Shown: positions 8,108 through 15,685 of the stretch, in pieces | Layout of the letters: every line of letters begins with the position of its first letter | How positions within the stretch are numbered: the stretch's first letter is position 1 | DNA from: Bacteroidales bacterium | Lineage (GTDB): Bacteria; Bacteroidota; Bacteroidia; Bacteroidales; JAADJA01 | Length of the DNA stretch: 45,790 nt | Reading direction: 5' to 3' | Assembly (NCBI GenBank): GCA_020052415.1 | Contig: JAGVPB010000077.1 | Coordinates: 1-45,790, forward strand | Notes under the pieces: generated by a model | The model's database searches: none | What the model was told of the DNA's origin: nothing | Seen by the model: the letters and a program-made list of their open reading frames with translations, nothing else | Translations under genes and position numbers: made by a program

Positions 8108-8115
8108 CAAAAATA
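8108..8115 (-). promoter_or_regulatory. -7 box for the ECF sigma gene
   Basis: Read on the minus strand the site is TATTTTTG, a perfect match to the Bacteroidota TAnnTTTG element. It lies about 70 bases before ATG 8039. No good -33 TTTG is seen. It is only 13 bases from the opposite-strand box at 8129-8136, so the two promoters are divergent and must interfere. Confidence 0.45.
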
Positions 8116-8128
8116 GTTTGAATTCGTT

Positions 8129-8136
8129 TACTTTTG
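8129..8136 (+). promoter_or_regulatory. -7 box for the MBL-fold hydrolase gene
   Basis: TACTTTTG matches TAnnTTTG perfectly and is followed 23 bases later by ATG 8160, with an AAGGA-like purine stretch between. No clear -33 element is visible. Confidence 0.5.
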
Positions 8137-8158
8137 CCAATCTTTTAAGGATTTAAAT

Positions 8159-8800
8159 ATGATCACGATCGAAAAATTTGTTTTCAACCCTTTTTATGAA
8201 AATACCTATGTTCTGTTTGATGAATCCGGCGAATGTATTATAATCGATCCCGGATGCCTTGATTCGGTTGAGGAGAAGGAACTGACCGATTTCATTATAT
8301 CGAAAAACCTGAAACCGGTCAGGCAGATTTTCACCCATTGTCATGTAGATCATATATTCGGTATAAATTTTATTTACCGGCAATATAATCTGAAACCCGA
8401 GATTCATAAAGCCGCCATGCCTTTTCTTATAAGGGGTAATGAACAAGCCAGGGTCTATGGCTTTGAAATGCAAAATGTTGTCGAACCTGAAATGTTTATT
8501 GAAGAGGGTGACAAAATAAAATTCGGCAACTCGGAACTCGATGTGGTTTATACTCCTGGTCATGCAGATGGAAGTGTTTGCTTTATCAGTTATCTGCAGA
8601 AATTTGTAATTACCGGCGATGTTCTTTTCCAGGGAAGCATCGGCAGGACGGACTTTCCTACGGGCGATTTCGATTTGCTGATGGAAAGCATACGAACCAA
8701 ACTTTACGTGCTGCCGGATGACTTCACAGTGTATGCGGGTCATGGAGAGGAAACTACCATAGGATTTGAAAAAGCAAATAATCCTTTTGTCAGGTTCTGA
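8159..8800 (+). CDS. MBL-fold metallo-hydrolase (glyoxalase II-like)
   Basis: The 213-residue product carries the metallo-beta-lactamase metal motif THCHVDH (about residues 60-66), a later GH in VVYTPGHADGSVCFI and an Asp in VITGDVLFQGSIGRTDFP, then YAGHGEETTIGFEK near the C terminus. These are the binuclear-metal ligands of glyoxalase II-like thioester hydrolases. The protein is shorter than true GloB (about 250) and lacks its C-terminal substrate domain, so it fits the YcbL-type group of cytosolic hydrolases whose substrate is usually unknown. The start is read at the ATG of TTTAAATATGATC, at 8159-8160. Confidence 0.85.
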   Translation: MITIEKFVFNPFYENTYVLFDESGECIIIDPGCLDSVEEKELTDFIISKNLKPVRQIFTHCHVDHIFGINFIYRQYNLKPEIHKAAMPFLIRGNEQARVYGFEMQNVVEPEMFIEEGDKIKFGNSELDVVYTPGHADGSVCFISYLQKFVITGDVLFQGSIGRTDFPTGDFDLLMESIRTKLYVLPDDFTVYAGHGEETTIGFEKANNPFVRF

Positions 8801-8807
8801 ATACCTG

Positions 8808-8871
8808 AATTTTTCGAATCAATCTTAAAAATTCACGTTAATTTTTCGAATGAACCTTAAAAATTCATGTT
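8808..8871. repeat. Two-copy 32-bp tandem repeat at a gene truncation point
   Basis: Copies at 8808-8839 and 8840-8871 match at 29 of 32 positions (both start AATTTTTCGAAT). The end of the second copy runs into the surviving reading frame of the broken AAA ATPase, encoding its KIHV residues. The duplication therefore marks the place where the 5' end of that gene was lost. Confidence 0.75.
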
Positions 8872-9768
8872 GTTTTTATTGATGAGGCGCAAAGGATTCC
8901 AGACATCGGGATTAACCTTAAAATCATATATGATCAGATTCCGGATATAAAGTTGCTGATAACCGGATCCTCATCCTTTAGTCTTGCAGGTAAAGTAAAA
9001 GAACCATTAACTGGCCGTACCTCAAGCTACAGACTTTACCCGATTTCTCTTTCGGAATTGCGAAAAGAGATGAATGTCTTTGAATTGCAAAACCGGCTTG
9101 AAGAATTTATGATTTATGGAATGTATCCTGGTATTTTTCATCTTAACTCATTTGCCCAAAAAGAAAAGTATCTTCAGGAGTTAACCTCTTCCTATTTGTA
9201 TAAAGATATACTTGAACTTTCCTATATAAAAAACTCTTCAAAAATTTCTAATTTACTTAAGCTTATAGCCTTACAGATCGGAGCAGAAGTGTCGTTAAAT
9301 GAACTGGGGAAGACATTGGGCTTAAGTCAGGAAACCGTCGTTTCATACATTGACCTGCTTGAGCAATCTTTCATTGTGTTCCGGTTGAGCGGTTTTAGCC
9401 GTAACCTGAGAAAAGAGATCAGTAAACGAGATAAAATCTTTTTCTGGGATTTGGGACTTAGAAACAGCCTGTTTGACAACCATTCACTTTTTAATACCAG
9501 AACTGACATTGGCGCTCTATGGGAAAATTTTATTATAGCTGAAAGACTTAAATTTCTTGCTTATAGTCAGCAATATGCATCCTCCTATTTTTGGCGAACT
9601 TATACAGGTGCCGAATTAGATTATATTGAAGAGCGGCAGGGTAAAATTTATGCTTATGAGATTAAATTCAGAAAAGAAAAAGCAAAAGCGCCCCAAACGT
9701 GGGTGGATAACTATGGCACTAACTATAAGTGTATTACCATAAATAATTTCTTTGAATTTGTGCTGTAA
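8854..9768 (+). pseudogene. N-terminally truncated AAA/DUF4143 ATPase
   Basis: The full family (AAA_14 ATPase plus DUF4143, about 380 residues) starts with a Walker A P-loop. Here the open frame begins only after an in-frame stop at 8851, with KIHVVFIDEAQRIPDIG encoding Walker B, followed by LLITGSSSFSL, the DUF4143 helical part (ELTSSYLYKDILEL, LGLSQETVVSYIDLLEQSFI) and the C-terminal nuclease-like segment with the TGAELDYIE and AYEIKF motifs. Roughly 60-70 N-terminal residues including Walker A are missing. An internal ATG at 8953 would give 271 residues, but no ATP-binding loop. I call it a pseudogene. Members are common in accessory DNA and have been linked to defence or toxin-like roles, not clearly. 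Confidence 0.75.
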
Positions 9769-9912
9769 AAGTTAAGTTAAAGTAATCCCATTTCTGAGAT
9801 AAAATTCTGTTAAAGCCATAATTAAATTTCAAACAAACACTTTTTTCTATAATTCGTTTGCAGCATTTGGAGTTAATTAATCGTATCTTTATATGATTAA
9901 ATACTTCGTGCA

Positions 9913-10305
9913 ATGCTTGTTAAAAATTGTTTGTTTGGAATCCTGTTGCTGATGGTTGTTGCCTCCTGTCGTGAGGATAAAAAAGATGCTGTTCTGGAAC
10001 CAGGTCAGAATTATTGCCATACGCAAAATCCTCTGGAAGACCTTAATTGGTTGAAAGAACTTAAGGATTCATTTGAGATAAGCGAAAAGGCAACAGGTGC
10101 TCAAATTATCGGATACGAATACCAGGGCAATGATGTTTTCCTCATCAACAGTTGTGTCGGCTGTGCTGATGAAATGTGGCAGGTTTACGACTGTTCGGGT
10201 TCAGTGATCTGTCAGTTCGGCGGCATAGCCGGTCTGGATACCTGTCCCGGTTTTTTTGAAACAGCTACAGACAGTACAATGCTTTATAATAACGTGCAAC
10301 GGTAA
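9913..10305 (+). CDS. Small cysteine-rich lipoprotein, function unknown
   Basis: This 130-residue protein has a lipoprotein signal with the lipobox VVASC (Cys19). The mature part contains NPLEDLNWLKELKDSFE, a feature I associate with a family of uncharacterised Bacteroidota lipoproteins (DUF6970-like, tentative), and several cysteines (NSCVGCADEMW, YDCSGSVICQFGG, LDTCPGFF). These could form disulfides in the periplasm. It is the first of three consecutive lipoprotein genes that end with the serpin, each separated by about 10 bases, so they probably form one transcript. Confidence 0.7.
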   Translation: MLVKNCLFGILLLMVVASCREDKKDAVLEPGQNYCHTQNPLEDLNWLKELKDSFEISEKATGAQIIGYEYQGNDVFLINSCVGCADEMWQVYDCSGSVICQFGGIAGLDTCPGFFETATDSTMLYNNVQR

Positions 10306-10316
10306 TATTTGATGTT

Positions 10317-10616
10317 GTGAGGAATCTGTTAATATTGGCTGTGTTTTTTGGTGTGATTTTCACGTCATGTAAAAAATACGAGGACAATCATCAAAGAGGA
10401 ACGATTACAGGGCCTGACCTGAGGGAATGTGTTTGCTGCGGAGGATGGTATATCGAAATCAGCAATTCAACCTACAGATTCTATAATCTGCCAGGAGGTT
10501 CTGAAATTAATCTCGAACATGAAACATTCCCGCTTCAGGTACTGCTCGATTGGCGAATAGATCCCAATGCTTGTATCGGCGATGAAATAATCATAATTCG
10601 TATTAATAAAATCTAA
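10317..10616 (+). CDS. Small lipoprotein, function unknown
   Basis: This 99-residue product uses a GTG start. The lipobox is VIFTSC (Cys18). A GXDLRECVCCGGWYIEI-like stretch (residues about 35-50) and a C-terminal run of beta strands (ACIGDEIIIIRINKI) are seen, with no known domain. It lies 11 bases after the previous lipoprotein gene and 12 bases before the serpin ATG, so it is likely co-transcribed with both. The partner relationship with the serpin is only inferred from position. Confidence 0.65.
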   Translation: MRNLLILAVFFGVIFTSCKKYEDNHQRGTITGPDLRECVCCGGWYIEISNSTYRFYNLPGGSEINLEHETFPLQVLLDWRIDPNACIGDEIIIIRINKI

Positions 10617-10628
10617 AACTTTTTGTTT

Positions 10629-11891
10629 ATGAAAAATTTACTATTAAAAACTTTGACCTTACTGGTCTTAAGCCAGATGATTTTTGGTTGTAAAAAAACA
10701 GATACCGCTTTGCCTGCAGACACGGCCGATCAGCAAAAAATCTTCATCGGTGAAAAAGCAAAAAAAGTCGTCAGTGCCAACAATGCCTTCGGCTTCAACC
10801 TTTTCAGCAAGATTAATGATGCGACTCCTGAATCAGAAAATATAATTCTCTCTCCTTTAAGCGCTTCCATGGCTTTGGGAATGACCATGAACGGCGCCAA
10901 CGGAGCTACCCGGACAGCAATGGAGAATACTCTTGAGGTTGACGGATTGACTGTTGAAGAAATCAATGAAAGTTACAAAATGCTTGTAGGAGCGCTGACC
11001 ACCGTTGATCCGAAAGTCACAATTGAAATCCCCAACTCCATTTGGTATAAGAATTCATTTACTATTCTTGAGGATTTTATCAAAGTCAACCAGGATTACT
11101 TTAATGCTGAAGTCAGTCCGCTTGATTTTTATGATCCGTCATCTGTTGATATCATCAATAACTGGGTAGCCGAAAGTACACATGATAAAATTAAAACCAT
11201 TCTTGATGCCATTGATGCTGATGCCGTGATGTTTCTCATCAATGCGGTTTATTTTAATGGTACCTGGAAATTTGAATTTGACGAGCAGTTTACAGAACCT
11301 GCAACTTTTTACCTTTCTGATGGAACCACCAAACAAGTCGAAATGATGAAGCAGGAAGCTACACTGAGCTATTTCAGTAATGAACTTTTTGAAGCGATTG
11401 ACCTTTATTATGGCAGCGGCAATTTCAGCATGTTGGTTATGCTGCCTAAAGTCACGTTTACTCCAGATGATGTCATTTTACAAATGAATGAGGAAAACTG
11501 GAATTCATGGATGAACAGTTTTTCAGAAGCAAATATTCAGGTTTCGCTGCCAAAATTCAAGCTTGAATATGAAAAGCGTTTAGAAGCTGCTTTGATTGAA
11601 ATGGGAATGGGTCCGGCATTTGATCCTTACAGCGCTGATTTTTCAAAGATCAATCCCGATTATCCGCTTTTTATCGGAATGGTAAAACAAAAAACTTTTA
11701 TTGATGTAAATGAAGAAGGGACTGAAGCAGCCGCGGTAACAATTGTAGGAATGTATATAACCAGTATTGGCGAACCGGACATGCCTTACTTATTTCAAGT
11801 GAACAGACCGTTCCTGTTTGCCATTAAAGAAAAGGATACCGGAGCTATTTTGTTTCTTGGTAAGGTTATGGAACCAAAATATGAAGATTAA
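10629..11891 (+). CDS. Serpin-family protease inhibitor, lipoprotein
   Basis: From ATG 10629 the protein is 420 residues, of which about 375 form a serpin domain. It has a lipobox (IFGC, Cys21). Serpin signatures seen include NIILSPLSASMALGM, NAVYFNGTWKFEFDE, the hinge EEGTEAAAVT and the C-terminal FLFAIKEKDTGAILFLGKV. The hinge has small residues at P12-P9, as in inhibitory serpins. By spacing, the scissile bond is roughly Thr-Ser in MYITSIGEP, give or take a residue. A TTG two codons upstream is possible but less likely. As a surface or periplasmic lipoprotein it would trap serine proteases from outside or from the cell envelope. Confidence 0.9.
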   Translation: MKNLLLKTLTLLVLSQMIFGCKKTDTALPADTADQQKIFIGEKAKKVVSANNAFGFNLFSKINDATPESENIILSPLSASMALGMTMNGANGATRTAMENTLEVDGLTVEEINESYKMLVGALTTVDPKVTIEIPNSIWYKNSFTILEDFIKVNQDYFNAEVSPLDFYDPSSVDIINNWVAESTHDKIKTILDAIDADAVMFLINAVYFNGTWKFEFDEQFTEPATFYLSDGTTKQVEMMKQEATLSYFSNELFEAIDLYYGSGNFSMLVMLPKVTFTPDDVILQMNEENWNSWMNSFSEANIQVSLPKFKLEYEKRLEAALIEMGMGPAFDPYSADFSKINPDYPLFIGMVKQKTFIDVNEEGTEAAAVTIVGMYITSIGEPDMPYLFQVNRPFLFAIKEKDTGAILFLGKVMEPKYED

Positions 11892-11907
11892 TATCAATGT
11901 ATAAAAT

Positions 11908-12474
11908 TTGATACAAAGTTCAGCAGAATCCGCAATCATTGAAAATTGCAAAACAGGCAAACTCCGGCATCAGGAAATTTTTTACAAACATTTCTATGGT
12001 TATGCTATGGGAATTTGCCTCCGGTATGCCTACACCCGAACGGATGCTTCGGAAATGCTGAACGACAGCTTCCTGAAGGTATTCCGAAACTTAAAAAAGT
12101 ATGATGAAAAATTACCCTTCAGAGCCTGGTTCAGAAAGATCATCGTCAACACAGCCATTGATTATTACAGGAAGAATGCTAGACTTTTACCCACACTTGA
12201 AATTGAAGAAGCTGAAAATTATTCCTTCGATATCAATTTAATTGACAATCTAAATTATGAGGCAATCAAAAAACTGCTGGATGAATTACCTGAATTACAT
12301 CGCCTTGTTTTTAATCTTTATGAGATCGAAGGATTCACACATCAGGAAATTGCAGGCAAACTCGACCTGACGGAAAGCACTTCAAGGTCGTACCTTACAA
12401 GGGCTAAAAAGAAACTGAGAATTTTAGTGGAAAAATATTTTGAAACCGAATATGAAAGAAAAATTCGAACATAA
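11908..12474 (+). CDS. ECF-type RNA polymerase sigma factor
   Basis: This 188-residue protein has region 2 (EIFYKHFYGYAMGICLRYAYTRTDASEMLNDSFLKVFRNLKKYD then PFRAWFRKIIVNTAIDYYRKN) and region 4 (LPELHRLVFNLYEIEGFTHQEIAGKLDLTESTSRSYLTRAKKKL). No ATG precedes region 2 in frame, so the start is TTG 11908. It begins 16 bases after the serpin stop and overlaps the next gene, so the serpin, the sigma factor and its membrane partner may be one transcript. The next gene likely encodes its control partner. Confidence 0.85.
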   Translation: MIQSSAESAIIENCKTGKLRHQEIFYKHFYGYAMGICLRYAYTRTDASEMLNDSFLKVFRNLKKYDEKLPFRAWFRKIIVNTAIDYYRKNARLLPTLEIEEAENYSFDINLIDNLNYEAIKKLLDELPELHRLVFNLYEIEGFTHQEIAGKLDLTESTSRSYLTRAKKKLRILVEKYFETEYERKIRT

Positions 12475-13744
12475 GATTACCAACCGTATCATTGAGATTT
12501 TCGATTCAAAACAAGTGGATTACAGTCCGCAGGACTGGGAAAATATGAAAACCCTGTTGCCGGAGCGACGGATTCGTAAATACCCGTATTTGTGGACATC
12601 GGTAAAAGCTGCATCCGTCCTGTTGCTTATTACTGCAGGGTCGTACTTTATTTGGGAGAGTTTCGTCAATGATCAAAATACAGTAAAGGAAAACTCATCC
12701 AATTCAGTAAATGTTACAGGAGAAAAGGCAGAAATCGCTGACAAAACTGTGATGAGAGAAAGTATTCAGCCGGTGCCTGCAGATACTTCAAAGACAAATA
12801 CCGGAATTCTTAATATCAGTGAATCCCGTTTTCAGGAATCAAAAGAAAAAATTGCTGAAAGAAATTTGGTTATTCCTCCGCAAACAGGGTCGGATTTGCA
12901 GGAGATCATTATGACAGATACATTCTTTTTGCCAAACCCCGAAGAAAAAGCATTGACCATCGCATTGGCTGAAGTTCAGAACGTTCCGCAATCAGTTAAA
13001 GATACTGCAGGGAGTCCGGCAGACAACATCGCGAATCAGGATGATGCAACATTCGAAATTTTGGGAGGTGAAGTGACCCCTAAAAGACAAAAGATAAAAC
13101 TTGGTGTTGAAGTTGCCTCATTTACGAATTATTCGAACGAAAATCTTGCCCCTGCGATGAATTACGGTGGCGGACTTGTAGCCAATATCCCGATTAAATC
13201 AAGGTTTTCATTTAATCCAGGATTGATCGTCTTGGCATATAATATGAACCTGAATGCCGGACAGGAACAGTATGACGAGAATATTTTCACAACGACAAGT
13301 GTACAGGAGATCATTGAAAACGATCCTGATATCAAGCCGGCGGAGGTGAATTTAACAGGCATTGATATACCGGTCAATTTTCAATACCGGTTCATAAAAA
13401 GGAAAAAGTCTGATTACTTTGTTGAACTTGGTTTTTCAAACCTGGTTTATTTATCTGAAAACTATTCCTATAGTTTCACTAAGCTATCCGGACCAAACCC
13501 TTACACCGGTACTCTGTCGGAAGAAACTGTAACCGGCAGTATTTCGAATCCTGCGTTTGAAACCTTTGATTTTGCTAAAATCATCAATTTTTCTATAGGC
13601 TGGAATTACAAATTGAACAGCCGGTTCGACTTTTCCCTGAACCCTTATATTAAATATCCGCTTGGAACTCTGGGTTCAGAAGATGTCAGGTTTGGCTCCG
13701 GAGGAATGAAGCTTAAATTAATGGTTAAACCGGGTAAAAAATGA
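12452..13744 (+). CDS. Membrane-anchored protein with C-terminal beta-barrel-like domain, ECF sigma partner
   Basis: From ATG 12452 the protein is 430 residues. The N terminus (residues about 1-45) is a helical cytosolic segment followed by one membrane helix (PYLWTSVKAASVLLLITAG, about 45-65), a low-complexity linker (about 70-205), and a region from KLGVEVASFTNYSNENLAP to the end rich in alternating aromatic strands, as in PorT-type barrels. The gene overlaps the sigma gene by 23 bases, so it probably acts as its anti-sigma. Inner-membrane anchoring and a barrel-like C terminus are hard to reconcile topologically, a pattern I think recurs in this phylum. Confidence 0.6.
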   Translation: MKEKFEHKITNRIIEIFDSKQVDYSPQDWENMKTLLPERRIRKYPYLWTSVKAASVLLLITAGSYFIWESFVNDQNTVKENSSNSVNVTGEKAEIADKTVMRESIQPVPADTSKTNTGILNISESRFQESKEKIAERNLVIPPQTGSDLQEIIMTDTFFLPNPEEKALTIALAEVQNVPQSVKDTAGSPADNIANQDDATFEILGGEVTPKRQKIKLGVEVASFTNYSNENLAPAMNYGGGLVANIPIKSRFSFNPGLIVLAYNMNLNAGQEQYDENIFTTTSVQEIIENDPDIKPAEVNLTGIDIPVNFQYRFIKRKKSDYFVELGFSNLVYLSENYSYSFTKLSGPNPYTGTLSEETVTGSISNPAFETFDFAKIINFSIGWNYKLNSRFDFSLNPYIKYPLGTLGSEDVRFGSGGMKLKLMVKPGKK

Positions 13745-13759
13745 ATGAAGCACCTTCAT

Positions 13760-14737
13760 TTATTTTGAAAGCTCAATTATTTTTTCAGTATCAATTTCAT
13801 TCATACATTTAAAGTGTCCTTTCGGGCAACGACTAAATCCCAGTTTGCTGCATGGCCGGCAGGAAAGCCCTTTTACCTCGAGAATATGTGACCGGTCATA
13901 ATTTTCCGGTAAATAAGGATACATCCCAAATTCCGGAATGGTATTTCCCCACAGGCTGATAATTTCCTTTTTAAAAGCCGCAGCTATGTGCATCAATCCG
14001 GTATCGTTAGTGATGATTTTTTCAGCCTGCCTTACCAGAGAAGCCGATTGGTTGATATTGTAGAGTCCGCATGAATTAAAGATTTTTTCGCCGACTGCAG
14101 TTTTTATCATTTCTCCCCTTTCGTAATCTTCCCGGCTTCCTAAAAGAATTATGGGTTTTATAACCTTTTGACAAGCCTCTATAATTTTATCATCGGGAAA
14201 TATCTTTGTGTTGTGTTTCGCTCCCATAGCCCAGCCGATATATCCCTTTTGATGAGTTGCAGGTAATGTATTCAATCCGACTTCATCCCTGACCGGGATA
14301 AAATATTCCAGTCCAAGGTTATCGTTTTGAATTCCAAAATTCGAAACCGACTTAAAATACCTGTCAACGATATGAACATCGGGAAGCCGGTTTATTTTCA
14401 GATTGACGGCCAGCCATTTTTCAAAATTGATTTTATTGAAGGAGGACGAAGGCTTCCTGAGTTTCATGATAATGCCCTTCGATCTGAAATTTTTATGCAG
14501 GTCAACGAGATGATTGTAATTCTCATTTTTTAGAGCAGGAATGACCTCAGTAAATTTCTCCTCAATTGTGTAAATCTTATTAATGTATGGATTTGCTTCA
14601 AGGATAGAAAGGTATTGCTTTTTTGTGATGTAGTGGATTTCGGCATCAGGCATCTGTTTTTTCAGACATCTGACAATTGGCGTAGTGAGTACAATATCCC
14701 CAATGGAGCTAAGTCGTATGATCAGGAATTTCTTCAA
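13760..14737 (-). CDS. Glycosyltransferase family 9 (LPS heptosyltransferase-like)
   Basis: This 325-residue product starts with TTG (FLIIRLSSIGDIVLTTPI, the ADP-heptose transferase N-terminal loop). The C-terminal half has IGWAMGAKHNTKIFP, IILLGSREDYERG and the nucleotide-sugar site IITNDTGLMHIAAAF, all typical of GT9. A cysteine-rich tail (GLSCRPCSKLGFSRCPKGHFKCM) is also usual for this family. It adds a heptose to the lipopolysaccharide inner core at the cytoplasmic face. A minus-strand TACTTTTG box (14751-14758) is 13 bases upstream of the start. Confidence 0.88.
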   Translation of the reverse strand: MKKFLIIRLSSIGDIVLTTPIVRCLKKQMPDAEIHYITKKQYLSILEANPYINKIYTIEEKFTEVIPALKNENYNHLVDLHKNFRSKGIIMKLRKPSSSFNKINFEKWLAVNLKINRLPDVHIVDRYFKSVSNFGIQNDNLGLEYFIPVRDEVGLNTLPATHQKGYIGWAMGAKHNTKIFPDDKIIEACQKVIKPIILLGSREDYERGEMIKTAVGEKIFNSCGLYNINQSASLVRQAEKIITNDTGLMHIAAAFKKEIISLWGNTIPEFGMYPYLPENYDRSHILEVKGLSCRPCSKLGFSRCPKGHFKCMNEIDTEKIIELSK

Positions 14738-14750
14738 TGCGAATTTTTTT

Positions 14751-14758
14751 CAAAAGTA
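14751..14758 (-). promoter_or_regulatory. -7 box for the GT9 gene
   Basis: Minus-strand TACTTTTG, a perfect TAnnTTTG. It is 13 bases from the TTG start, giving a very short leader. The repeat DNA at 14770-14894 lies just upstream, where a -33 element would be. Confidence 0.45.
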
Positions 14759-14769
14759 GTTTTTCTGAT

Positions 14770-14849
14770 GGAATAATGGAATGATGGAAGAATGGAAAAA
14801 TGGAATGATGGAAAAGTGGAACGATGGAATAATGGAATATTGGAAAAAT
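14770..14849. repeat. 8-bp degenerate tandem repeat, GGAAnnAT x10
   Basis: Ten consecutive 8-base units follow the pattern GGAAnnAT (two vary at the last two bases), for example GGAATAAT, GGAATGAT, GGAACGAT. Being 8-base, the period does not keep a reading frame. The same unit in reverse complement (ATnnTTCC) forms the array at 38916-38995. It lies between the divergent GT9 and tatD genes. Confidence 0.85.
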
Positions 14850-14867
14850 GAAATCCAAACCAGATTT

Positions 14868-14894
14868 TACCAATTCAACCGATTCAACAATTCC
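14868..14894. repeat. 9-bp degenerate repeat, three units
   Basis: Read on the minus strand this is GAATTGTT, GAATCGGTT, GAATTGGT, the same family as the 9-bp array at 38748. As at 38.8 kb, it lies directly beside the 8-bp family. It ends just before the tatD -7 box. Confidence 0.7.
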
Positions 14895-14896
14895 CT

Positions 14897-14904
14897 TACT
14901 TTTG
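14897..14904 (+). promoter_or_regulatory. -7 box for tatD, possible leaderless start
   Basis: TACTTTTG matches TAnnTTTG perfectly and ends four bases before the A of the tatD ATG (14909). If the box works at its usual distance, transcription would begin at or next to the start codon. Confidence 0.5.
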
Positions 14905-14908
14905 CCCC

Positions 14909-15685
14909 ATGATTTTGATTGATTCACATGCGCATCTTTATCTTGAAGAGTTCAATAACGACCGTCATGAAATGGTGCAGCGGGCGATTGACAACGGGAT
15001 CAGGTACATGTTCCTGCCAAACATTGACAGTAAGTCTGTAGCCGGAATGTTAAGCCTGAGTGAAGAATTTCAGGGAAACTGCTTTCCGATGATGGGGCTT
15101 CATCCGACTTCAGTAAAAGAAAATTATGAAGATGAATTGAAAGTGGTTGATGAGTGGCTCAAAAAGAGACAATTTTATGCTATCGGTGAAACAGGTATTG
15201 ATCTTTATTGGGATAAAACACATCAGAAAGAACAGGAAGCGGCTTTCATTCATCAAATTAATCTGGCGAAAAAATATTCCCTGCCAATAGTTATTCATTC
15301 CAGAAACTCATTTGATGAACTGTTTTCCGTTTTGGAAAACTATACCTGTAATGACCTGAAAGGAGTCTTTCATTGCTTTACCGGGAACCTGGCTCAGGCC
15401 GAAAAAATAGTAGAAATGGGATTCCTGCTTGGTATAGGTGGTGTGGTCACATTTAAAAATTCAGGACTTGCAGAGGTAATTGATAAATTGGATCTGAGCC
15501 ATATCGTACTTGAAACCGATGCGCCATTTCTTGCCCCCGCTCCGTATCGCGGAAAACGAAATGAAAGTTCATACATCTATATTATTGCAGAAAAAATTGC
15601 CGCAATAAAGAAAATGTCAGTTGAGGATGTGGCTTCCATTACGACGGCAAATGCTTTGAAACTTTTCAAAACAGAAAAAACATGA
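14909..15685 (+). CDS. tatD: TatD-family metal-dependent hydrolase / DNase
   Basis: This 258-residue TIM-barrel protein has the family metal ligands: DSHAHLY near the N terminus, GETGIDLYW (Glu), IHSRNS (His), FHCFTG (His) and ETDAPFLAP (Asp). TatD proteins are cytosolic 3'-5' exonucleases or hydrolases for nucleic-acid ends. Length and motif order match. The stop overlaps the ansA start by 4 bases (ATGA), so the two are translationally coupled. The start at 14909 is set by the canonical MILIDSHAH. Confidence 0.92.
   Translation: MILIDSHAHLYLEEFNNDRHEMVQRAIDNGIRYMFLPNIDSKSVAGMLSLSEEFQGNCFPMMGLHPTSVKENYEDELKVVDEWLKKRQFYAIGETGIDLYWDKTHQKEQEAAFIHQINLAKKYSLPIVIHSRNSFDELFSVLENYTCNDLKGVFHCFTGNLAQAEKIVEMGFLLGIGGVVTFKNSGLAEVIDKLDLSHIVLETDAPFLAPAPYRGKRNESSYIYIIAEKIAAIKKMSVEDVASITTANALKLFKTEKT

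Noticed and set aside
14709-14927. A minus-strand 72-codon ORF
   Set aside because: It runs through the 8-bp repeat array, overlaps the GT9 gene and tatD, and shows only repeat-derived HHSI/FHYS residues.
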